Below, piece by piece: positions 1 to 8,254 of a stretch of DNA of 64,000 nt. The stretch's first letter is position 1; the number at the start of each line of letters is the position of its first letter. Under the pieces are notes generated by a model, which was given only the letters and a program-made list of their open reading frames with translations, was not told the DNA's origin and made no database searches. Origin of the DNA: Arenibacter aquaticus (GTDB lineage Bacteria > Bacteroidota > Bacteroidia > Flavobacteriales > Flavobacteriaceae); the NCBI RefSeq assembly GCF_003957295.1, contig NZ_RQPJ01000006.1, positions 1 to 64,000 on the forward strand. Reading direction: 5' to 3'. Both the position numbers and the translations under genes were made by a program.

Positions 1-99
1 AAAAAGTACCCCGATCGATACCCCGCAACAGTGCTCGGGAAAACCTTGGAAGAGAACTTCCTTGCGGTAGGTGAAATTACCTACAACGTACGGATATAG
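1..99 (+). CDS. C-terminal end of an unrecognised protein (partial)
   Basis: Frame 1 is open from the window edge to a TAG at 97-99 and would encode the last 32 residues of a protein, ending GEITYNVRI. I do not recognise the family. The frame points toward the integrase gene, whose stop lies about 84 nt away, so the two genes converge. If the integrase marks a mobile element extending to the left, this would be its neighbouring cargo gene. An open frame of 99 nt can occur by chance, so the call is tentative. Confidence 0.35.
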   Translation, partial: KKYPDRYPATVLGKTLEENFLAVGEITYNVRI

Positions 100-182
100 T
101 AACTTGTTATTATATATCTATTTTGGAAACAACTAATATAAGACTTATTTCATCAAAATATCCAATGAGCGGAACAGTAGCC

Positions 183-1337
183 TTACAATTCATCAATGTT
201 CAATCTTGGGATTAAATATGCAGCCTCCTTCATCTTCTTATCGATTATCTTGGCATAGATTTCAGTAGTCCGTATTTCGCGATGACCAAGGCGTTTGGAA
301 ACGGTATAGATATCCGCTCCATTTTCCAAAAGTAAAACGGCATTGGTGTGCCGTGCCGAGTGGAAGGTGATATGTTTGTTGATACCGGCAAACATGCACC
401 AACGGAGTAATTGCATGTTCATATGGGCGCTATACCGTAGGCCCTTGAAAACCCGGTCCTTTGGTTCCTTTCGTTCACCAAGGAGCTCCCTGGCCTGTTG
501 GGATATATATAGATATTCCACTCCGTCTGTTTTCTTTTGCTGAAATACAATTCGGTAGATAGGTACTCCAGTATTGTCAATGCCTTCATCACGAACCTCG
601 GACCATATTAATTTATTGACGTCTGACCATCGAATGCCAGTTAGTGCCGAGAAGAGAAAAGCGCGTTTTAAGATTGGGAGTTTGCATGGGGTATCTGCCA
701 ATTTTTGGAGCTCTTCCGATGTGAGGTATTCCCTGGTAGATTCTCCCATGGCAAAGCCTTTCACCTTTTTCATGTAGTTTTCCTTTAGGTAGCCTTCTTC
801 GAAAGCCGCATTAAGGCAGGCCTTGAATTTATTAAAACAGGTGTGCTTGGTATTTTGGGAAAGATTCTTATTGCTTTTTGTGACGGCTACGGTATCCAGG
901 TATTTTTTAAACCCTTTGATGAAATCCACATCCACATCGTTTAAAGTGATATGGCTGGGGCAGTAGGCCTCAATGTGTTTTTGTGCGGCATCCCAGTTGT
1001 CGTAGTTGCCTTTGGTTTGGTAGCGTTCCTCTTTCTTCTGAACATAAAAGTCTAATAAACCAACTTTACCTTTGGTGTCGTTTTTAAGGTTATACTTCCC
1101 TTGATAGAGGTCAGCCTTTCTTATGGTCAGGATTTTTTCTGCAAGTTCTAAGGTTTCCTTGTTTTTCTTTATCTCTGCATCAGTCTTGGGATCTGTTGTG
1201 AGATAGAGCTCCAAATATTCAAAATCCCTTAGATGTTTAGTTTTCCCTTCCGAAGTTAATCTATGTCCTTTATAGTACTCAATATATAGGCTAGACATTC
1301 CGCTCTTTAGCTTTTTTTTTCTGAGATGGACTTTCAT
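183..1337 (-). CDS. Tyrosine recombinase / phage-type integrase
   Basis: Site-specific recombinase of 384 aa, of the kind that integrates and excises conjugative or integrative elements in Bacteroidota. An N-terminal arm-type DNA-binding region (about 1-90) is followed by a SAM-like core-binding domain (about 90-195) and the catalytic domain (about 205-375). Catalytic residues are visible: R236 (ALTGIRWSDV), probable K269, H326-x-x-R329 (HSARH), H352 (RLGHRE) and nucleophile Y361 (TTEIYAKI). All are intact, so the enzyme is probably active. A perfect dyad and further copies of the same motif lie 12-66 nt upstream of the ATG and could be arm-type binding sites or an autoregulatory operator. 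mnmE follows on the same strand and looks chromosomal, so an element would extend left, outside the window. No tRNA target is visible. Confidence 0.93.
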   Translation of the reverse strand: MKVHLRKKKLKSGMSSLYIEYYKGHRLTSEGKTKHLRDFEYLELYLTTDPKTDAEIKKNKETLELAEKILTIRKADLYQGKYNLKNDTKGKVGLLDFYVQKKEERYQTKGNYDNWDAAQKHIEAYCPSHITLNDVDVDFIKGFKKYLDTVAVTKSNKNLSQNTKHTCFNKFKACLNAAFEEGYLKENYMKKVKGFAMGESTREYLTSEELQKLADTPCKLPILKRAFLFSALTGIRWSDVNKLIWSEVRDEGIDNTGVPIYRIVFQQKKTDGVEYLYISQQARELLGERKEPKDRVFKGLRYSAHMNMQLLRWCMFAGINKHITFHSARHTNAVLLLENGADIYTVSKRLGHREIRTTEIYAKIIDKKMKEAAYLIPRLNIDEL

Positions 1338-1348
1338 ACGAGATACAT

Positions 1349-1371
1349 TTTTTACACCTCAGGTGTAAAAA
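1349..1371. repeat. Perfect 11-bp dyad upstream of integrase
   Basis: The arms TTTTTACACCT and AGGTGTAAAAA are separated by one base. The dyad begins 12 nt upstream of the integrase start codon. The half-site AGGTGTAAA recurs at 1381-1389 and as AGATGTAAAAAA at 1392-1403, giving same-direction copies spaced by 20 and 11 nt, close to whole helical turns. This arrangement suits an integrase arm-binding region or an operator. Confidence 0.6.
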
Positions 1372-1380
1372 TCAATTGCG

Positions 1381-1403
1381 AGGTGTAAATGAGATGTAAA
1401 AAA
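1381..1403. repeat. Two further direct copies of the AGGTGTAAA motif
   Basis: AGGTGTAAAT at 1381 and AGATGTAAAAAA at 1392 repeat the right arm of the neighbouring dyad in the same orientation. They fall in the 180-nt space between integrase and mnmE, which otherwise holds only AT-rich sequence. Confidence 0.5.
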
Positions 1404-1517
1404 GTACAAAAAATAAACAGCTAAAAGAAAATAAAATCCTGAAAGTTTTTAACAAAATGCTATAAATCAGCTATTTGTAGTTAAATAATATTAAATGATA
1501 TCAAATAAAATGAATGT

Positions 1518-2915
1518 CTATTTGCCGATACAGAAGTTAGAAAAGATGTTACCCAACAACTCGTCATTGGTTACTTGCCCGGTAATTTCACCTAAATGGT
1601 AAAGGGCTTCCCGGACATCTATTGCTAAAAGATCGCTGGGGGTTTCCTCATCCATTCCCAATTGCACTTTCTCTATCTCTTCCAATGCTTTTATTAATGA
1701 ATTATAGTGACGGGTATTGGTTACAATGGCATTACTGTTGCGCAAAGCTCCGGTATTTACAAATTCCAATAAGCGCGATTTTAATGATTCAACCCCTTGG
1801 CCCGTTTTGGCCGATAGCAGGTGAAGATCCTTAATCTGTGATTGCAGTGTTGCTATCTGATCCTGATCCAACCTATCTATTTTGTTGGCGATGACCACCA
1901 AGGGTTTTTGGGGGTATTTGCTTTTTATTTTTTCCAGTTCCTTGATGCTCGACTCTAATTTTGTGGTATTCATGGCCATTTGCCAGCCATCTATCAACAA
2001 TACCACTACCTGGGCCTGTTCTATTTTTTCAAAAGTCTTTTTAATGCCTATGCTTTCCACAACATCTTGGGTATCCCTGATGCCCGCAGTATCTATAAAC
2101 CGGAAACCTATGCCATCTATTACAATTTCGTCCTCTATGGAATCCCTAGTAGTTCCCGCAATATCACTTACTATGGCCCGCTCTTCATTTAACAAAGCAT
2201 TGAGTAAGGTAGATTTCCCAACATTGGGCTCTCCAACAATCGCAATGGGAATTCCATTTTTAATGACATTGCCCACGGCAAAGGAATCTATCAGTCGTTT
2301 TAAGATCCGTTGTATTTTGGTCAAAAGTTTTTTAAACTGCGTTCTGTCGGCAAATTCTACATCCTCTTCTGCGAAGTCGAGCTCCAATTCCATCAAGGAG
2401 GCGAAGTTTAGCAGTTGGTCCCGCAATTTTTTTATCTCATTGCTAAAGCCACCACGCATCTGCTGCATGGCTATTTGATGACTAGCCTCGTTATCGGAGG
2501 CAATAAGGTCTGCAACGGCTTCGGCCTGACTAAGGTCCATTTTGCCATTCAAAAAAGCACGTAGCGTAAATTCTCCCGCCTTGGCCATACGGCATCCATT
2601 ACGTAAGAACAACTGTATAATCTGCTGTTGGATATAGGGCGAGCCGTGACAGGATATTTCCACAACATCCTCACCAGTATAGGAATGGGGGCCTTTAAAT
2701 ATAGATACCAATACCTCATCCAACACCTTGTCATTTTCTACAATATGGCCCAAATGAATGGTATGGCTCTTTTGTTTTTTTAAATCCTTACCTCGAATCG
2801 ATCTGAAAAAAGGACCGGCCAAGGCAATGGCATCCTTCCCCGAAATACGGATTATGGCTATAGCTCCGGCCCCTGATGCTGTGGCTAGGGCAATGATGTT
2901 GTCGTTGGTAATCAT
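1518..2915 (-). CDS. mnmE: tRNA uridine-5-carboxymethylaminomethyl modification GTPase MnmE
   Basis: MnmE (TrmE), with MnmG, adds the carboxymethylaminomethyl group to U34 of certain tRNAs. The 465-aa protein has the N-terminal tetrahydrofolate-binding domain (about 1-120), a helical domain and an inserted G domain with GEPNVGKS (228-235), DIAGTTRD (251-258), DTAG (275-278) and NKID (344-347). It ends with the hallmark FCIGK, whose cysteine is conserved. Length and motifs are normal for the family. It is transcribed alone. The integrase downstream on the same strand is probably not part of the same functional unit. Confidence 0.98.
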   Translation of the reverse strand: MITNDNIIALATASGAGAIAIIRISGKDAIALAGPFFRSIRGKDLKKQKSHTIHLGHIVENDKVLDEVLVSIFKGPHSYTGEDVVEISCHGSPYIQQQIIQLFLRNGCRMAKAGEFTLRAFLNGKMDLSQAEAVADLIASDNEASHQIAMQQMRGGFSNEIKKLRDQLLNFASLMELELDFAEEDVEFADRTQFKKLLTKIQRILKRLIDSFAVGNVIKNGIPIAIVGEPNVGKSTLLNALLNEERAIVSDIAGTTRDSIEDEIVIDGIGFRFIDTAGIRDTQDVVESIGIKKTFEKIEQAQVVVLLIDGWQMAMNTTKLESSIKELEKIKSKYPQKPLVVIANKIDRLDQDQIATLQSQIKDLHLLSAKTGQGVESLKSRLLEFVNTGALRNSNAIVTNTRHYNSLIKALEEIEKVQLGMDEETPSDLLAIDVREALYHLGEITGQVTNDELLGNIFSNFCIGK

Positions 2916-3212
2916 AATATTTTAATTGACCGTAAAAATACAATTTATAATTTTCAAAGCCTTTCGGGCCAATAATAGAAAATACATATGCTGTATTCCT
3001 AAAAATGGGCTAAATCCTAAGGTGATCATATTTCCAATGAGCAACACTAGTACAAAATCACTTTTTAGGCTAAAGGAAATAGAGAACGATGATTTTAATC
3101 ATTATTATGTTCACACAAAATACATAATTTTAAATACCAACCCCCAAATAGACTGGAGTATAATTCACTATAAATGGCTTTAGGCCTGGGAAGTATAATT
3201 TAAAATTGTGAT

Positions 3213-3686
3213 ATGAAATTGATTAAAATAATCACTTTATTGGCCTTTGGTTTTTACTGCCAAGGATATTCTGCACAGGATACAAAAAAATCCAGTATGC
3301 CAGCGGAAAACACAGAACAACTGGAACAGATTAAAATTGTAAGTGATTCTCAGGAAGCCAAGGAAATCCATAAAAGGATACAAAAGGCGAAAAGGGAAGC
3401 CAAGAAACTGGAAAGAGCGCAAAAGAAAGCCGAAAAAAGTCAGAAAAAGGCTGAAAATGAATTGAAAAAAATGGAAAAGCTTGCTTCAGAAATAGAGTCC
3501 ATAAGGAGGTCTATTGCCAGAGACGAGAAAAAAATTGACAGGATACTGAAAAAAATGAAGAAGGATGAGAAAAAGGGGAAATTGTCACCTATGGATATGG
3601 AGAAGTTAGACCATAAAATAGATAAACTTCAAGAGAGGATAGTTAGGGATAAGCAAAAACTGGAAGAATTGGAAATCAATCAATAG
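3213..3686 (+). CDS. Exported Lys/Glu-rich coiled-coil protein
   Basis: A 157-aa protein I cannot assign to a family. Residues 1-21 form a signal peptide ending around YSAQD. After a short linker, residues 50-155 are almost entirely charged and run as one long predicted coiled coil rich in KKxE and EKxxR heptad-like repeats (for example AKKLERAQKKAEKSQKKAEN). It is therefore likely periplasmic or attached to the envelope and perhaps oligomeric. It stands between mnmE (divergent) and the DUF4870 gene (same strand, 135 nt downstream). No catalytic motif is visible, so a structural or scaffolding role is only a guess. Confidence 0.75.
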   Translation: MKLIKIITLLAFGFYCQGYSAQDTKKSSMPAENTEQLEQIKIVSDSQEAKEIHKRIQKAKREAKKLERAQKKAEKSQKKAENELKKMEKLASEIESIRRSIARDEKKIDRILKKMKKDEKKGKLSPMDMEKLDHKIDKLQERIVRDKQKLEELEINQ

Positions 3687-3821
3687 AAGTTTTTACGGAG
3701 AGCAATTTAGTATAAGAGTAACTATGTAACAAATGATTGTTTTTTTCGTCTATTGAATAGAGCCGAGTAAATTTTATTCATAGGCTAACCCTTCAAATAC
3801 TAGTCAACAAAAAAACATTTC

Positions 3822-4163
3822 ATGAAAGCAGAAAATAAACAACTATTGGTATTTACCCACTTAAGTCAGTTATTGGACCTTATAACGGGTTGCGGAGGAT
3901 TTATAGTGCCTTTGATCCTATGGCTTACACAAAAGGATACTATTATGAACATGGATGAAAATGGCAAGTCTATCGTCAATTTTCAATTAAGCATGTTTTT
4001 GTATGCCCTACTATGTATTCCGCTAATGTTGGTTTTTGGTCTAGGGATATTGGGAATTATTGCGGTGGGCATATTTTGCCTTGTGTTTCCCATTGTCAAT
4101 GCCATTAGGGTATCCAATGGAGAAAAACCTCATTATCCGCTGAGTATAAGGTTTGTGTCTTAA
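3822..4163 (+). CDS. DUF4870 (Tic20-like) small membrane protein
   Basis: A 113-aa inner-membrane protein matching the DUF4870 pattern. An N-terminal helix carrying THLSQLL is followed by a hydrophobic segment around GGFIVPLILWLTQKD, a short loop with NFQLS, and a long hydrophobic hairpin (about 58-95) that ends in NAIRVSNGEKPHYPLSIRF. The Gxx-P-LILWLxxKD and GEWYxYPL-like ending are typical of the family, whose function is unknown. The gene ends at a strong hairpin terminator and converges on dnaN. Confidence 0.85.
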   Translation: MKAENKQLLVFTHLSQLLDLITGCGGFIVPLILWLTQKDTIMNMDENGKSIVNFQLSMFLYALLCIPLMLVFGLGILGIIAVGIFCLVFPIVNAIRVSNGEKPHYPLSIRFVS

Positions 4164-4190
4164 AACAATATTTTTCATTAGGATGAATCA

Positions 4191-4225
4191 AAAAAGCCAT
4201 ATTTCAGGTGAAATATGGCTTTTTT
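4191..4225. terminator. Bidirectional hairpin terminator between DUF4870 gene and dnaN
   Basis: The perfect 16-bp arms AAAAAGCCATATTTCA and TGAAATATGGCTTTTT are separated by 2 nt and flanked by A and T tracts on both strands. The site lies between convergent genes, so it probably stops transcription from both sides. Confidence 0.88.
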
Positions 4226-4279
4226 ATAGTAAATGTGTGGGGTGTATTTTAGATTCAACTTTGGGCCGAATCTGTGTAT

Positions 4280-5398
4280 CTAGCTGTTCAACATAACGGG
4301 CATTACCAACATGGTAACATTTTCACCCTCGTCCAAACCATCAATAGGAGTAAGGATACCTGCCCTATTGGGAAGGCTCATTTCCAACTGTACGTCATCA
4401 GAGGTAAGGTTGTTCAACATTTCTACCAAGAACCTGGAGTTGAACCCTATTTGCATATCATCACCTTGATACGAACAGGTCAATCTTTCCTCAGCTTTGT
4501 TACTGTAATCTACATCTTCAGCAGAAATATTCAATTCCGCACCAGCAATCTTTAGACGTATTTGGTGGGTAGTCTTGTTGGAGAATATGGAAACCCTCCT
4601 TACAGAACTTAAGAACTGCCCTCTGGTAATGGAAAGTTTATTTGGGTTCTCTTTAGGGATTACCGCTTCATAGTTCGGATATTTACCATCGATCAGCCTA
4701 CATATTAGAACGGTGTTGTCAAACGTAAATTTGGCATTGCTTTCATTGTACTCTATAAGTACTTCTGTTTCGCTACCTCCCAATATTCCTTTTAATAGGT
4801 TTAAAGGTTTTTTGGGCATGATGAACTCGGCCACTTTGGAAGCGGTTACGTCTGTACGTTGATATTTTACCAATTTATGGGCATCTGTGGCCACGAATGT
4901 TAAACTCTCTGGGGAAAACTGGAAAAAGACACCGCTCATTACAGGTCTTAAATCGTCATTACCGGCTGCAAAGATAGTCTTGTTGATAGCAGTGGCCAAT
5001 ATATCGCCCAGTACCGTGGTAGATGAAGGGTTGGAAAGGTCTACGGATTTAGGGAATTCAGCCCCATCTGCATAGGCCAAGGCATATTTACCGTGGTTAG
5101 AGCTGATCTCTACTGTATTGTTGTCTTCCACAACAAAGGTTAGAGGCTGCTCAGGAAAGGTTTTTAAAATATCCAACAATAGTTTTGCAGGAACCGCAAT
5201 GGTGCCCTCATTGTCAGAATCTACTTCCAAAACAGAACTCATTGTCGTTTCCAGATCGGAAGCTGAAACGGTAAGTTCTTTCTGTTTTAGATCGAATAGA
5301 AAATTGTCTAGAATAGGTAGGGTATTGCTATTGTTGATAACCCCACCCAATACCTGGAGTTGTTTTAGTAAATAAGTGCTAGATACTATAAATTTCAT
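4280..5398 (-). CDS. dnaN: DNA polymerase III beta subunit (sliding clamp)
   Basis: A 372-aa sliding clamp that tethers the replicative polymerase to DNA. Three clamp domains of about 120 residues are recognisable. Typical sequences include the N-terminal MKFIVSSTYLLKQLQ, LPILDNFLFDL, DLETTMSS, the second-domain FVATDAHKL, and LICRLIDGKYPNYEAVIP in the third region. The C-terminus ends NVTMLVMPVMLNS, close to the usual MPMRL clamp end. Length is normal. It is not beside dnaA here. A TATCTTTG -7 element lies about 100 nt upstream, so it probably has its own promoter. Confidence 0.97.
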   Translation of the reverse strand: MKFIVSSTYLLKQLQVLGGVINNSNTLPILDNFLFDLKQKELTVSASDLETTMSSVLEVDSDNEGTIAVPAKLLLDILKTFPEQPLTFVVEDNNTVEISSNHGKYALAYADGAEFPKSVDLSNPSSTTVLGDILATAINKTIFAAGNDDLRPVMSGVFFQFSPESLTFVATDAHKLVKYQRTDVTASKVAEFIMPKKPLNLLKGILGGSETEVLIEYNESNAKFTFDNTVLICRLIDGKYPNYEAVIPKENPNKLSITRGQFLSSVRRVSIFSNKTTHQIRLKIAGAELNISAEDVDYSNKAEERLTCSYQGDDMQIGFNSRFLVEMLNNLTSDDVQLEMSLPNRAGILTPIDGLDEGENVTMLVMPVMLNS

Positions 5399-5496
5399 TA
5401 GTTTAATTTTATTAAGGAACCTTTATTGTTGAACAACCTAAAAAAGCCTTTTATCTGCTGTTTGAATCCGCAATATTCCTTGTATCACAGTCAAAA

Positions 5497-5504
5497 CAAA
5501 GATA
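5497..5504 (-). promoter_or_regulatory. -7 box of dnaN promoter
   Basis: On the minus strand this reads TATCTTTG, an exact match to the Bacteroidota -7 element TAnnTTTG. It lies 98 nt upstream of the dnaN ATG. No -33 TTTG is seen at the usual distance. Confidence 0.45.
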
Positions 5505-5543
5505 TTTTAAATGTCCTTTTTAAGGAAACAAACTTATTAACAC

Positions 5544-7208
5544 TTATGCCCCATATTTTTTCTTCCTAATAGTGCTAATTACGAATCCAAAAATAAAGGT
5601 CAAAACAAGGGGAAGCCCAATATTAATAAGCTGCCATTTGGTTTTTTGTTCGCTAATTTTCTCTTCGTCCAAAAATGGGATGGCAACTTTCTTGTTCCGA
5701 ATGTTTATAAGTCCGGTATCGTCCAAGAGGTAATTAAGGCAATTTATTAGGAATTCCTTGTTCCCAAAGTAGTTATTTGTCCATTTGTCATAACCAAGTT
5801 CCAAAGGCCTTCCGTTTCTGATCTGATTTTTTATAAGATCACCGTCCGAAATAACTATCATCTTGTTTTCGGGTCCTTGGTCTTGAATATTCTTCAGGGG
5901 TAGAGGCTTGACCCTGTTGGTAAAAGTGGATTTAAATGCACCTTGGATCAGAACCCCCAAAATATTATTGCCATCCTTATAAAGTTCCTTGTCCGGAGGG
6001 GTGTTGATGATATCCAGGCTTATTTGTCTTGGCACCCCTTCGGTCTTGGAAAGAGGAGAGCTTGTTAATAGCACCTGTTTCTTATAAGCATTGGCCAAGG
6101 TATCCATACTGCCGGCAAATTGGAATCTAAGTGCCTCTATATTGTTATTAATTGGATGGTTGTTCTTGGAGAATACCATGGGGTTATAAAACCAAGGTAC
6201 AGGATTGTATTGTGAACTATTGCCTTCACCGCTGGCCAAAACTATTTGGGTAAAGTATAGGTCGTTCACCAAATTTGGATTAAAACGTACGCCAAACCTA
6301 AAGAAAAAGTCCTGTAGATTAAGGTCTTTGGACACTGCCATGGCGGTGCCTTTTTCATTAAAAAGACTGTCCAATTCCATGCTGACCTTATCTATGAGCC
6401 ATAAGGATTTCCCTCCGCTAACGACATATTGGTCTAAAATAAATTTTTCTTCATCCGTAAACCTTTCCGTTGGCTTGGCAATTAGGGCCAGATCAAAACC
6501 TTTTAATTGTTCCAACACCTTTTCAGGATTTTGGGAAACCGAATCCAGGGTAATGGCCCCTATATTGTAGTAGTCTTTTATAGTGGTAAGGAAATCGGCC
6601 ATAAAGATATCTTCCAGCTCTCCGTTTCCTTTTATAATGGCTATCTTCTTTTTTTCTTTAATATTCAATTTGCTGAAGGCATCCGCAAAAGCATATTCCA
6701 AATGCTGTACGGAATTGTTTACCCGTTCTTCCGTGGTTGCCCCAAGTTTGTTTTTTAGTAGCGGAACCTTTACCGTATTGTTGTTGTAATTGACCATGGC
6801 CCAAGGAAAAATAATTTCTTGGGATACCTTGCCGTTTTGTTCTACCGTTACATTGGTTGGGGTAAGGCCCAATCCCTGTAAATCTGTAATTACGGCATCA
6901 ATTTGTGAACTGCCCTCCAAAGGGTTCACAAAATTGAATTTTATATTGTTATTCTCAGAAGCAAATTCTTCCAGCAATTGTCGGGTCTCCTGCTTTAGTT
7001 TTACAAATTCAGGAGGCAGATTGTCATCCAATAAAATATCAATTATAACCGGGGCACTAAACTCCTGAACAGAATGTAAGGATGCCTGTGACAAGGTATA
7101 ACGGCTGTCTTCCGTTAGATCTATCCTCGCATAGAAATAATCCGCGATACCATTTAGAATCACCAATAGAGCTACAGCCTTTATGATAGATAACCAACTT
7201 TTCTTCAT
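5544..7208 (-). CDS. gldG: Gliding motility-associated ABC transporter substrate-binding protein GldG
   Basis: GldG is one component of the GldA-GldF-GldG ABC transporter associated with flavobacterial gliding. The 554-aa protein has one N-terminal membrane anchor (about 8-26), a large extracytoplasmic region with the family openings RYTLSQAS and DLTEDSRY, and a C-terminal membrane helix (about 525-547) followed by RKKKYGA. The start codon overlaps the gldF stop by one base (TAATG), so translation is coupled. The ATPase GldA is not in the window, as is common because gldA is usually unlinked. The precise role of this transporter in gliding is unsettled in the literature. Confidence 0.95.
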   Translation of the reverse strand: MKKSWLSIIKAVALLVILNGIADYFYARIDLTEDSRYTLSQASLHSVQEFSAPVIIDILLDDNLPPEFVKLKQETRQLLEEFASENNNIKFNFVNPLEGSSQIDAVITDLQGLGLTPTNVTVEQNGKVSQEIIFPWAMVNYNNNTVKVPLLKNKLGATTEERVNNSVQHLEYAFADAFSKLNIKEKKKIAIIKGNGELEDIFMADFLTTIKDYYNIGAITLDSVSQNPEKVLEQLKGFDLALIAKPTERFTDEEKFILDQYVVSGGKSLWLIDKVSMELDSLFNEKGTAMAVSKDLNLQDFFFRFGVRFNPNLVNDLYFTQIVLASGEGNSSQYNPVPWFYNPMVFSKNNHPINNNIEALRFQFAGSMDTLANAYKKQVLLTSSPLSKTEGVPRQISLDIINTPPDKELYKDGNNILGVLIQGAFKSTFTNRVKPLPLKNIQDQGPENKMIVISDGDLIKNQIRNGRPLELGYDKWTNNYFGNKEFLINCLNYLLDDTGLINIRNKKVAIPFLDEEKISEQKTKWQLINIGLPLVLTFIFGFVISTIRKKKYGA

Positions 7209-7939
7209 TATCTACGTTGGTATTTAAGTTGGGTAAGGGTCAAAAAAAGAAAGAATAGGGTAAGGCTCATAAAGTAAACTATGTCCCGTGTATCCAGAAC
7301 TCCTCTGGCTATACTTTCAAAATGAGCTTTCATGCCAAGTTCTTTTACAAAGATCATAGTGTTACCCGAGGGCATTGTGGTGGCCAAGCTCTCAAAACCG
7401 TACAACATAACAAAACAGAGGACCATGGCCGTAATAAAGGCTACGATTTGGTTTTCGGATAAGGTAGAGGCAAATAAGCCCATGGCGGTATAACTGGCCA
7501 TTAAAAATAACAGGCCAAAATATGAGCCCACAACCATTCCCATATCCAAATTACCCGGGGTAACCCCCAATTGGGAAATAGTGTATACATAAAGTAAAGT
7601 GGGTATAACAGCTATAAAAGTAAGGCTAAAAGAGCCCAAGAATTTACCCAGTACGGTTTGCCATAAGGAAATGGGCTTTATAAAAAGTAACTCTAAAGTG
7701 CCCAATTTTTTCTCTTCCGAAAAACTTCTCATCGTTATGGCCGGTACCAAAAAGAGGAACACCCATGGGGCTAAAAGGAAAAAATTGCCCAGATCGGCAA
7801 AGCCGTAGTCAAAAATATTGAACGGTCCTTTAAATACCCATAGAAACAAACCGTTGAGTACCAAAAACAACCCAATGACCATGTAGCCAATAGGCGAGGT
7901 AAAGAATGATTGTATCTCTCTTTTAAAAATGGCGATCAT
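7208..7939 (-). CDS. gldF: Gliding motility ABC transporter permease GldF
   Basis: A 243-aa ABC-2 permease forming the membrane channel of the GldAFG transporter. It begins MIAIFKREIQSFFTSPIGYM, as GldF proteins do, and has six hydrophobic segments. The cytoplasmic coupling stretch RSFSEEKKLGTLELLFIKPI (about 71-90) is the usual contact site with the ATPase. It is translationally coupled to gldG by a one-base overlap and follows the ABM-domain gene by 5 nt. The run from the SAM hydrolase through gldG therefore looks like one operon. Confidence 0.95.
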   Translation of the reverse strand: MIAIFKREIQSFFTSPIGYMVIGLFLVLNGLFLWVFKGPFNIFDYGFADLGNFFLLAPWVFLFLVPAITMRSFSEEKKLGTLELLFIKPISLWQTVLGKFLGSFSLTFIAVIPTLLYVYTISQLGVTPGNLDMGMVVGSYFGLLFLMASYTAMGLFASTLSENQIVAFITAMVLCFVMLYGFESLATTMPSGNTMIFVKELGMKAHFESIARGVLDTRDIVYFMSLTLFFLFLTLTQLKYQRR

Positions 7940-7944
7940 ATGGG

Positions 7945-8241
7945 TTATTTCATTGTTTCTTTTTTAATTAGGCTCCAAGCTTCCGGTTTATCATCAAATA
8001 GGTTCTTGGTTTCTTTCCATAGATTTTTGAAAAAATCTGAACTTCTGTACCTTTCCAAGTCGGCCTTACTATTCCAATAACTATAGGTGAAAAAGATGTT
8101 TTTATCCTCCTGATGCTGCAATAATTCTAAAAAGCAGCATCCTTCAGCCTGCCTAATTTTATTTTTATTCTTTTCAAAGATGGTCTCAAAACTAGCAATA
8201 TTTTCCTTTTTAAAGGTCAGTTTTACAATTCTTACCAACAT
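7945..8241 (-). CDS. Antibiotic biosynthesis monooxygenase (ABM) fold protein
   Basis: A 98-aa single-domain protein of the dimeric alpha-beta barrel ABM/YgiN type. Diagnostic features are the N-terminal strand MLVRIVKLTF, the helix with FETIFEKNKNKIRQAEGC, the central CCFLELLQHQED strand and the FFTYSYWNSKADLERYRSSD stretch. Members include quinol monooxygenases and haem-degrading enzymes, but many have no known substrate and catalytic residues are not well conserved, so the activity is open. It lies 13 nt downstream of the SAM hydrolase gene and 5 nt upstream of gldF. Confidence 0.85.
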   Translation of the reverse strand: MLVRIVKLTFKKENIASFETIFEKNKNKIRQAEGCCFLELLQHQEDKNIFFTYSYWNSKADLERYRSSDFFKNLWKETKNLFDDKPEAWSLIKKETMK

Positions 8242-8254
8242 TTTTCATTTGTTT

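Noticed and set aside
1882..2478. 198-codon frame antisense to mnmE
   Set aside because: It is a shadow of the intact mnmE gene, with Ser-rich composition typical of reverse-frame translation.
2926..3183. 85-codon frame between mnmE and the coiled-coil gene
   Set aside because: Its composition looks like translated intergenic AT-rich DNA, it has no domain or signal, and its start lies in the mnmE upstream region.
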